From Chaetoderma sp. LZ-2023a (taxonomy: Eukaryota > Mollusca > Caudofoveata > Chaetodermatida > Chaetodermatidae): a stretch of DNA of 64,000 nucleotides. Positions within the stretch are counted from its first letter, which is position 1. Every line of letters starts with the position of its first letter. A program made the position numbers and the translations under genes. Of the stretch, positions 56,162 through 64,000 are shown one piece after another. The notes under the pieces are model-generated. The model made no database searches. It was not told where the DNA came from and worked only from the letters and a program-made list of their open reading frames with translations. The stretch covers positions 9,209,940-9,273,939 of the forward strand of contig CM067365.1 of assembly GCA_034401795.1 (NCBI GenBank). The letters are read 5' to 3'.

Positions 56162-56559
56162 GATGCGATAGCGTGCATGGTTGTAAAGCCACTGAAGATC
56201 GTACACAAATTTCAAGAAACATATGATAAGCAAAATCACTTGTCTAACAAATAACATACACAGGGACCACGTTGGGCTAATGGGTTTACTGGCAAGAGAT
56301 GTCTCGGTTCCTCTGTACGTGTGTGTAATCGAGTACTCGCATTAGTATAATGTAGGAATCGGGTAATAGGTGTGCAGGCGTCCGATGCGATGGTGTCGGC
56401 AGGTCGTTGATAACAGTGGTGGTTGGGGTGTAGCAGGGTGTTTGGAGTCTGTCCGGAGCTGTGTTTCAAACACTATACGGAACCGATTTTGGTTTAGATG
56501 TTAAAACAATGCCGAGCAATAGGATTTCCATACTTTAGAAGTGCTTCAGATAAAAGAAC

Positions 56560-56619
56560 GCAACCCCATCCTCACCTACCACCACCACATACATGCACGT
56601 ACACACGCGCGCACTTTTC

Positions 56620-56650
<31 letters not shown>

Positions 56651-56887
56651 GGGGGGGGGTAGGGTGTGGGTGTGGGGGGGGGGGAGGAGGTTGTCAGTAT
56701 GAAGCGGATACTGATAGTCCCGTAGGGTGTGTGTGTGTGTGTGTGTGTGGGTGGTGGTGGAATCAGTACACGCAAGTAGATAGGCGATATGCCGGGACAC
56801 ACTCTTCTGATTGGTCGAGAGCGGGTCATTACACCTGTCAATCATCAATAGATCTACATCCCAAACTCCGGCTGACACACTTCTGGT

Positions 56888-56923
<36 letters not shown>

Positions 56924-56930
56924 GTGGCAT
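56560..56930. repeat. Simple-repeat cluster upstream of RECK
   Basis: (GA)n at 56618-56642 and 56890-56920, G-rich (GGTGTGGG)n at 56648-56692 and (GT)n at 56728-56750. Frames on both strands are artefacts. Confidence 0.9.
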
Positions 56931-56931
56931 A

Positions 56932-57076
56932 TGACGTCATCACATTTGAGTATTAGGTCACACCCCAGTTCCTGCCAAAAAGATCACTTCTAATTGGGAG
57001 AAAGCTGTTCATGCTATCTCATGAGCTTGGCAGGAAAAAGGGACGTGGCCTAATATTCAAATGTAATGACATCACA
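56932..57076. mobile_element. Foldback with TGACGTCA at one end
   Basis: TGACGTCATCACATTTGAGTATTAGG ... GTTCCTGCCAA (56932-56981) mirrors TTGGCAGG ... CCTAATATTCAAATGTAATGACATCA (57029-57076). One arm has the full CRE TGACGTCA, the other TGATGTCA. The similarity extends weakly outward. Confidence 0.75.
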
Positions 57077-57114
57077 TGTCACATGACCCGCTCTCTAGCC
57101 CAGCCCACCAGTAG

Positions 57115-57259
57115 AGGTAGGGACGCTTTTTCAGACCTCTCCACTTTTGCTATTCTAATTAGGTGTCAATGACGTCATGATTATTGATTTTGACACCTTG
57201 CATTTCCTGTGATCACCACCGCCTTTTGAAAAGGTGTGAAAAAAGCATCCCTATCTCCC
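57115..57259. mobile_element. Foldback with central TGACGTCA
   Basis: Outer ends TAGGGACGCTTTTTCAGACC and GGTGTGAAAAAAGCATCCCTA mirror each other. Inside, GGTGTCAA ... TTGACACC flanks a CRE TGACGTCA at 57170-57177. Confidence 0.78.
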
Positions 57260-57319
57260 TGTTTTGATTGGATGTTAGATGTAGAGGATGTCCATATGCC
57301 CCTCCCCCCCCCCCCCCCC

Positions 57320-57786
57320 ATTAAATCATGTGACCCCTACTATCCAATGAGGTGAGGTTACGGGTAATTAGCATAATGATTGACACGGGTTAATGAGGGT
57401 ACTTAAGGATGATTGACAGGTTACATGTCTGGCCTCGTCTTTTCCTGGAAACTCATTCAATCATGAAGCCCTGCCCCTCATTAAATCACGTACATCCTGC
57501 ATCCAACGAGGTGAGCTTAAGCGTAATTATCGTAATGATTAGCAAGTGTTAATGAGGGTAATTAAGGATGATTGACATGCCGTATGTCTGGACCCGTCTT
57601 TTCCTGGGAACTCATTCAATCACGAAGCCCCGCAACCTCGTTAAATCACGTGTCCCCTGGCATCCAATGAGGTGAGCTTAAGGGTAAATAGTGTAATGAT
57701 TGACAAGGATTAATGTATAGCATAAGTATGATTGACAGGCTACATGTCTGGACTTGTCTTTTCTTGGAAACTCATTCAATCATGGG
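57320..57786. repeat. 160-bp tandem repeat, three units
   Basis: TTAAATCAYGT starts at 57320, 57480 and 57640, an exact 160-bp period. Units carry CCAATGAGGTGAGCTTAAGGG, ATGATTGACA, TTAATGAGGGTA, GGATGATTGACAGG, TACATGTCTGG and CTCATTCAATCA. Confidence 0.9.
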
Positions 57787-58796
57787 AGATTAATTCGAAA
57801 TGGTCACTCCATCGCATAAGGGCAATTGTTAGTCTAATGGTTTCATCATTAAACTCCTGAACCTCGGCAGTTTTTAGCCATGACAATGTACAAGGGTTGA
57901 TGTATCAGATAAGGACAATCGGTTAGTTATTACTCCAACAGATTAAAATTAACTAGTCAAGGCTTAAAACAACTCCAACCATGTGTAATGATCATCAGAG
58001 TCGTACACAGTTCAGCGAATCAATTGTTAAGCGTGTTATATTAATAACAACAACATATTAGATATTTAACGAGCCTCGAGCGGCCATGCAATATTGGGGG
58101 AAAATTGCAGTCTAAGTTGACTCAGGGTTTGGACGGGTTATAGGTGACGATTATTTCAGTTTTCTTCAATTAAAACAATACGTGTCGTTTCACATTTCAA
58201 ATTTTTTTAAATAAAATAAAGCTTCAGTAACTATACAACCAATAAAATATACAGATGATAAAAATATACATATGAATAAGCGAAAAATATAAAACTGAAT
58301 TATATGTAGAAACAAATACAAACAATAATTTAATTAAGATATAAAATGTACAATTGTTTTCGAGCAGGATCCAGTGACCTGTAAATTTAAGTGATAGACA
58401 TAGACAATGATACGACTGAGGTATTACACAAAACTGATTTTAGAGCTGTTATTTAAATAAATACGAATATCTCAACTGCCCCCAACACACCCTATAATTA
58501 TGTATTGCCCTCCACACATTTCTAACTGATAATAGTAAAGCAGAAGATTACTTACCACCCCACCCCCCTCGATGAAGGGTATCCTAGTAATCTTCTACAC
58601 TACGGGTTAGAGTATTATACACCGTAAAAAGTGACAGCCCAACCATGCCAACCCAACTGTTTCCCCACCCTGCCCCACATGTTTCCCCCATTCACTCATG
58701 CTGAAACCCACATACACCCAGGTTATGCTTGACACCCACAACCTGCCCCAATCCGAAAGCACCCCTCAACTTTCCCACCCGCACCCTATTGTAAAA
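57787..58796. other. Intergenic stretch, no recognisable feature
   Basis: AT-rich centre (58200-58340) and C-rich end; no repeat family of the RECK introns occurs here. Confidence 0.55.
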
Positions 58797-59255
58797 TTAG
58801 ATCCTAGGGATACCCTGAAAGCCATTTGGTTTAGAATGATAGTCATTAAAAATTATCAGTTTTTAGTAAGTAAATCCGAAACGTTTCTGAGTATCCTTGC
58901 TCATAAGTCTATGATCTTTATTTCTAATAATAGTATTAGCTAACTGAGCGAACGTTTCGAGATTATGATCGTTGACCATGGCTACCAGAGTATCAAATCC
59001 CAAACCCTTATTCCTGGTAATTTAAAGTTACGCCCTTAATTTTGCAAACATTCTTGATATCCCCATCTGTCCATCTAGCTGTTTGTATGCGTACCTCTTC
59101 GGGCCAGTACTGACGAACTTGGATAACTGCGTGAAATAACCGAATTTGTCATGGCAAACAGAGATTAGGTGAGGTTTATCGCGTTTTTGAACATACACGA
59201 TAGAATCTGTATCGTGATAATAACTGATCTGTGGAATCATTGGAGATCATTGCGT
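58797..59255 (-). pseudogene. DNA polymerase B fragment, Polinton/Maverick-type relic
   Basis: The fragment begins at palm motif C, YYHDTDSIVYV (about 59222-59190), the Tyr-x-Asp-Thr-Asp-Ser of B-family polymerases. About 35 residues later comes STGPKRYAYK, a block typical of protein-primed Polinton/adintovirus-like polymerases. The frame is then broken: a stop at 59028-59030, with the next conserved block (KGVTLNY) found two frames over, another break near 59008, and an in-frame stop at 58863-58865 before the C-terminal tail. The exonuclease domain and palm motifs A and B are missing upstream. It is a decayed relic and cannot encode a working enzyme as it stands. The original could have been a Polinton or a related endogenised virus. 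Confidence 0.72.
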
Positions 59256-59330
59256 CAACCATCGTGAGTTTTTATCTAGATATTGATGATCAACTGTGGA
59301 TTGTTTTTCAATATTGTGCAGCCGCATAGG

Positions 59331-60066
59331 TCACATTGAAATGTAATAGAAATTTTCGTTTTTTCTGGTATGAAACGCATACACGAGTGTAGAGTTTGCT
59401 ATAGCTCTGAGAATTTTATGCAAGTTCTCCTTCAGAAATCGCCATGAGTCGCTAGGGAATGTTATGCTCTGGACAATGGTTTCATCTCAGTTTGACCTGT
59501 CGAAGTAAAGTACCAAGTCAGCTTGACGTACAGATATTTTAGTGCTGATTGTCACCTTTAACTGAGGTTCTAATTCATAAATGTAATTAATCTGCTCAAC
59601 ACTATCGGAACACCTAGCCCTAAGCACAGTTTCTTCGAATGCTGGAATCATAGCCACAAACTTTCGTAATGTATTACCATACGTGAGCATTCCTCGCTTG
59701 CTGGGGTAAACACTACCAACTCTAAAGTCAATTATGTCTACTACAAATTCGTCATTACGTTTTGTAGTTCAGATCGGTCGGATACCGGCCGTACCAGCTA
59801 AGCTGGCTATGCGCCTCCCGTCCTGGATTAGTTTCCTGAACATGCCCCCTGGGTAGAGCCATAAGCGTATATAGGCCTATGGGAGAGATAGCATTGCGAA
59901 AACGACTAAGTTCATTAACACGCATGATGCGCATGCGCGCGCCAGGATGCTGTTTTTGATATAGCGCGTAGTTATGACCAAGATAGGATGGCGCTTTTAG
60001 TGTGCCGAGATGGTACCCTGTAATCCTTATTGATTGCCTGTTCCCATTAAATCTGGCATTGCCCAA
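59331..60066 (-). pseudogene. Broken gene with PC4-like ssDNA-binding region, beside the polymerase relic
   Basis: Three reading-frame pieces follow one another. The first (60066-59755, 103 codons, starts MGNARFNGN) is unrecognised. It overlaps the start of a second frame that opens at about 59769 and runs to TGA 59489-59487. The same frame then continues from 59486 to a stop at 59333-59331. The second piece has FVVDIIDF, then PSKRG and a helix LRKFVAMIPAFEETV, matching the VDIREY...KPGRKGISL...helix plan of the PC4 (p15) ssDNA-binding domain. The third may hold a second, weaker copy (ITFPSDSWRFLKENLHKIL). One frameshift near 59757 and one stop at 59487 would explain the pieces as one damaged gene. 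The PC4 match is by eye. Confidence 0.42.
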
Positions 60067-60170
60067 GACCAGAATTTAACGTCCTTTTTAAATCCGTAAA
60101 CCATTTCAAAATTGGTTGAGAAATGGCAGAGTTATCCACGGAAAACCCTTCTTGATTATCTTAAAAATAT

Positions 60171-60268
60171 TGTCGTGACGTCATAATCACGTGGACGCAA
60201 AACTTCTAGGCCTCTGTGACGTCATGAGGAGTATAAAAGAAGACGCGATCCAGTGATCGAGAGCATCC
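60171..60268 (+). promoter_or_regulatory. Promoter-like cluster: two CREs, E-box and TATA box
   Basis: Two full palindromic CRE/ATF sites TGACGTCA lie at 60176-60183 and 60217-60224, 41 bp apart, about four helical turns. Between them is CACGTG (60188-60193). A consensus TATA box (TATAAAA, 60232-60238) follows the second CRE by 7 bp. Start would be expected near 60262-60268. A 79-codon frame begins at 60253 but resembles nothing I know. The cluster lies just upstream, head to head, of the minus-strand PC4-like and polymerase relics, so it could be a bidirectional promoter of that element. Confidence 0.5.
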
Positions 60269-60269
60269 T

Positions 60270-61105
60270 CGGCCAGGGGACGAACAGGTTGCATCTGTAC
60301 CAGCTACTATTAGCCCGACAGACAATACGCGTTTTACTTCGCTATGTGTCAGGTTTTTATCCCGTAGCTGGCAGATGTCCAACCCACCGCACTAAAACAA
60401 TTTTGAAACTCCCTACCTACGGGAGTAATTTGGAACTTCTGATAATTGTTCACGAATATCAATATCTACTTCGGAACACAAATTTGCGGTGAGGCCTTTA
60501 TGGCCTGAATATGTGAGTCTACAGATGTAGAGGCAGGATGTTCTTTGATGGATGACTCGCCAGATCTGCCGGCCACGCCAAATAGTGGTATTTCAACTAT
60601 CCCTGCACTGATTTCGTGTAAGTTCTTCTGACTTTCGACCACTGCAAGTGAACTCTGCCCAGTGCGTCGTCAGAGCTGGCTGACGTACCCAGCACCATGA
60701 AGCTTTGTTTTGTATCTTCGTTTGCCTCTGACAACCCCCGCTTATGATCGGGTTGTTTACACCTTCCATCCATGCCATTGGTGTACGGGAACTTTCTTCA
60801 CCACAGTAGTACTATCGTATCTTTTACTGACAGCTCATTAGACATCCTATTAGGCATACAGTGCTGAGCGATGTATTCCCGCCATGAGTATTCTTGCAGG
60901 AATCTTGTTTGCGGAAAACAGCTTGCGGGAACCAACCTGCGGGAACTTCCGGAGAACGCATCATCTCACGCCGACTACGGAATAAGGTATCTATTTCAGT
61001 AACACGGTAGCCTAACTTAAGAATCACTACCGAGTACTGTGGAAGAACTGCAGAAAACCACAGATTTCATCTTGAGAACGGCTCTCCAAGTGTGATACCA
61101 GCGAT
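60270..61105. other. Intergenic stretch of moderate GC, no supported gene
   Basis: Only short frames on both strands, none recognised. It could be leader or interior sequence of the element that owns the promoter-like cluster at 60.2 kb. Confidence 0.4.
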
Positions 61106-61109
61106 CAAA

Positions 61110-61143
61110 AAGAAGAAGAAGAAGAAGAAGAAGAAGAAGAAGA
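61110..61143. repeat. (GAA)n microsatellite
   Basis: Eleven GAA units. Confidence 0.95.
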
Positions 61144-61407
61144 CTACCGAGTATTCAAGTAACTACACTTCGCAGTTTAATTATTTCTCTACATGTATTT
61201 CGTTCAGTATATTGTTTCCGTAAGAATGGTCCCGATGACTAAAAGAAACCGTAACAGTCTTAGGACCTCTAGTTATAATTTCTGTATCTGTTTATAGTTA
61301 TTCTCATTTTCCTCCATGTGTGGCTAACCACACTATGTAGATTCGTTAACCTGTACTGATATGTATACCTTGATCATTTGATACTGTATTGATTGTTCTG
61401 GTTTGAT

Positions 61408-61410
<3 letters not shown>

Positions 61411-61478
<68 letters not shown>
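61411..61478. repeat. (TA)n microsatellite
   Basis: About 34 TA units. Confidence 0.97.
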
Positions 61479-61481
<3 letters not shown>

Positions 61482-63355
61482 CCGTGGGCATCCGTTCATA
61501 TGGTTTGATTATTCATAGAAAATATGGGACTGCAGTGCATGTAGGAAACACTATACAGCAACACTTATATATGCAGCACTTTCTCCCGCCACCAACAATT
61601 TTTCACTGAGGTCGCTGTCCATGCTATAACTCTGTTTAGCCCGGCATGCTACTGACTAAATCTTTTCTATTCAGCTCAATAGGATAGGTTCAAAATGATT
61701 AGAGACACTTTCTTCATTACATACTCTATAATATACTCTTCTCTTCCAGTAGTGCGATGATCTAGCCCCACACTCCGGTAAGACTCATAACTCCAAGATT
61801 TTGTCTCTCTTCATGTTCCACTCAGCCTTGTGATCCGACTCTGGGAAACTATTGGTGTTTCTGAGCAGTGATGGCCAGGGTGTGGTGTCACATACATTTC
61901 CCTTGTATCATTGGATACTTAGTAGTTAGCACTTTAGCCCATGTAGGAAAGCACTGCGAAAACATATATTAATTATTATTTTTATTACTGAACAAACCTC
62001 CCGCACTGCAGTGCAAAACTGGGCAACTTGCATATAAACCTAATGACAGGTTAAACGATTAGTTCCATAGGACCGGTGATGGGCGAGATACGTACCCCCA
62101 CCGAATTCCATAAGAATGTCTGGGCATGATATTTAGATCTGCCACACCCTTGCGGGAAGGACATTTACGGTGGGTATTCGTCTCTCTTACCCCCACCATA
62201 ACGATAGAACAATGGTCTAATGATGGTTTTGAGAAAAGTAACCCATGTCTTGTAACGTTTTATGTGGGTATGGGGCGGGATGTCCGGATTCTTATCCAGT
62301 TCGGAGATCTTGCTACGTAACATGTATGAGCGCTGTCTTCAGTATTGATGTCTTAGGGTATCTATTCTCAGTGACAGCCAGGTCTAATAGCTAGATAGAT
62401 ACCCGCCAGTTGCGGCCAAAAACAGTTCTTGTTTTGAAAACAACTAACAGCTAATTCAGCATACCAAGAATCACATAAGATGGTGATAAGGGAATCCATT
62501 GGGAATTGCCCATCCCGTCTTCACGTAAAACAGTATGCACCCCTATAGTCATAATCTCACTAGGTATGGTCTTTTCTTTCACAAGCATTTTTGGTTGAAC
62601 TATTAGAGGAGGCCCATTTTTGCCTACTACTCTTCTCCCGCTTTAAGCAGTGGCGACACCTTCCTGAGATGGAGGCCTGCGAGAGGCACTTGCCTCTCGC
62701 AAGGATTCAGCGACGACGGTCCATGCAAGGATAATACTCCTCACCCAAACTAGCACTAGGAGTAGTGCCCACATGAGGCACATAACTTTTCGTCCGATGT
62801 AACCTTCTTCCTTTCAGCACAGAGGTATAATAACTTATATTAAGTTAATTAGTTAAGTCTCATGTATGGGAGCCTTCCTTGCAGGGATACCTCTGCAGAG
62901 CTACGAGTCTGTGTGGTACCTCCGGGAGCCCATGTTTAAAGGTTCATCTACCTGTCTCTATGTCTCGTATTTTCGTATGCTCTTACTGTATTTTTATCTA
63001 GCATATCAATAATTGTTTAGGTAAACTCATTGTATAGACTTATATTTTTAGGTCACCAAATCAAATCTTGTAAGTCCATAGATCACGAAATTGCTATGGA
63101 CAGGCATACTGGTGAGACAAATTCTTGGGATGAAACCGTTGTGTTTAATGTTGGCGACGATGGTCGCACGGATCTACCTGAACGATTGACTTCCACCGGC
63201 ATTAGGAGCCGTTTTTTGTTTCCCGCAGGGCAGTCTCGTAAATGTCCGTCACCCCGAGACCGGATGCTAACCAGCATCATCACTCGTCATGCACTTGCGG
63301 CGCGGTGAGTCGACATGATACACTGGAACGGCCTGACACTACCCGGCGAGCTACA
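61479..63355. other. Intergenic stretch, possibly containing an LTR
   Basis: No foldbacks and no recognised protein. A 92-codon frame at 63030-63308 lies just before the primer-site-like sequence and is probably within an LTR rather than a gene. The left LTR edge could not be found. Confidence 0.35.
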
Positions 63356-63357
63356 AG

Positions 63358-63372
63358 TGGCGCCGATGTGGG
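63358..63372 (+). other. Possible primer binding site of an LTR retroelement
   Basis: TGGCGCCGATGTGGG starts with the obligatory TGG and resembles tRNA-complementary primer sites of the TGGCGCC type. It follows a possible LTR end (...GAGCTACA, 63355) after two bases, as usual for Gypsy-like elements. The left LTR border and a second LTR are not visible in the window. Confidence 0.32.
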
Positions 63373-63490
63373 CCTCGAAGAACATCATTAACCACCCGCA
63401 GCGAACTCACACCGACACCATACAGTGAGCTTAGCTCAATACCTTCTCCATTCGGCGACGACTCCCTCGATCAAGAGGTAGCGTCATACT

Positions 63491-64000
63491 ATGGATTTTC
63501 AGCTCACATGCTCACTGACTAAGCCAGAAATTCAGCGGAATCAACAACCCTGCACTATAACCTGTTTTCGCCTGTTAGCGATGACACCTGTCAAGATGCC
63601 TCACAGGCGGGAACAGAGTTCAGAACCATATCGGATGTCCGCGACAGGCCATCACCAACAGGGCCGAATCATGGACAACTCCGACAAAGACCCGATTACG
63701 GGCATATCAACAGCCCTTCAGACTACTATCATTCACCCGTGTCATCTACGGAAACTGTATGTCCAGGTGATAATCCATAATACAGACAACCTCCCACACC
63801 ACCCGCTTCTAGCGCAATGCTATACTCAAGGGGAATACCGCTGCTTTATCGGGAGGAATCGGCACCGTCATTTCGCCGGTATATCAGTCACGCAACACAT
63901 CACGACCATCAGACAACCGCACCACCGCCATATGAGGAACGTCAGTCCTCACCTGAGAAGGAACGACCGCGCAATCTTCACAACAATCCGCCTCCTGTCC
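63491..64000 (+). CDS. Possible gag-like region, partial at right edge
   Basis: Two overlapping readings compete. From ATG 63491 one frame is open for 170 codons to the window edge, but its product is His- and Ile-rich and not protein-like. Another frame, open 63523-63777 and 63781-64000 with TAA at 63520-63522 and 63778-63780, gives a Ser/Pro-rich product with a PPPY motif (APPPYEERQ), as seen in some Gag proteins. Given the primer-site-like sequence just upstream, a decayed gag start is plausible. No nucleocapsid or capsid motif is reached before the edge. Confidence 0.3.
   Translation, partial: MDFQLTCSLTKPEIQRNQQPCTITCFRLLAMTPVKMPHRREQSSEPYRMSATGHHQQGRIMDNSDKDPITGISTALQTTIIHPCHLRKLYVQVIIHNTDNLPHHPLLAQCYTQGEYRCFIGRNRHRHFAGISVTQHITTIRQPHHRHMRNVSPHLRRNDRAIFTTIRLLS

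Noticed and set aside
3700..55700. Family A arms as microRNA genes
   Set aside because: The hairpins are longer and far more numerous than miRNA precursors and have mobile-element ends; small-RNA production remains only a possibility.
55958..56257. The full 99-codon frame containing RECK exon 1
   Set aside because: Only 56161-56074 is kept: the frame reads through the clear donor GTGAGT, and the upstream part would push the signal peptide away from the N-terminus.
56572..56923. Gly-rich and Ser-Leu frames near RECK exon 1
   Set aside because: They cover (GA)n, (GT)n and G-runs; no codon bias or motif.
1..64000. CRISPR array
   Set aside because: Eukaryotic DNA; the regular repeats are contiguous tandem units without unique spacers.

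Overview
The window is animal nuclear DNA: AT-rich, intron-dominated and packed with repeats. The one clear host gene is the 5' part of RECK (reversion-inducing cysteine-rich protein with Kazal motifs), a metazoan gene, on the minus strand. Several repeat ends (AAGGGAGATAACTC; AGAGGCCCAATGGGCC followed by CGCTCACCTGG) are ones I associate with molluscs, bivalves in particular. A mollusc or other lophotrochozoan is therefore my best guess, but it is not proven.

RECK (minus strand, 56161 down to 5164). Five coding exons with GT-AG borders and compatible phases encode the first 114 residues: a signal peptide, the first cysteine-knot (CC...C...AC.Q), the linker with its Cys and an Asn-Gln-Ser sequon, and the second cysteine-knot. 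Introns are about 5.0, 6.6, 5.9 and 33.2 kb, and the fifth runs off the left edge. The remaining cysteine-knots, Frizzled-like region, Kazal domains and GPI signal must lie beyond position 1.

Introns (1-56 kb). They are filled with foldback (palindromic) elements. Three families end in TTAA: family A (CCCTTTAACACTC or CCCTTTAATGGTC ends, about 50 copies), family B (CCCTTTCAC ends, core CTGTTGAATATTTTGAAA) and family C (TTAACTGTCTG ends, core CTGAATATTTTGAAAACA). They look like non-autonomous piggyBac-type elements and in several places abut through one shared TTAA. Other content is a composite family D, hAT-type elements (one with an exact 8-bp target duplication), a 5'-truncated Penelope-like retroelement with a 13-bp target duplication, a tRNA-like SINE head, 21-bp and 41-bp minisatellites beside exons 4 and 5, 151-bp and about 150-bp tandem arrays, and many microsatellites.

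Upstream of RECK (56.2-64 kb). Families A, B and C disappear here. Two adjacent palindromes carry TGACGTCA sites at 56.9-57.3 kb, followed by a 160-bp tandem repeat (57.3-57.8 kb). At 58.8-60.1 kb, minus strand, lies a decayed Polinton/Maverick-type relic: a DNA polymerase B C-terminal fragment and a probable PC4-like ssDNA-binding protein. A promoter-like stretch with two CREs, an E-box and a TATA box sits at 60.18-60.24 kb. The right edge (63.36-64 kb) may be the start of an LTR retroelement (primer-binding-site-like sequence followed by a Pro-rich, gag-like reading frame).
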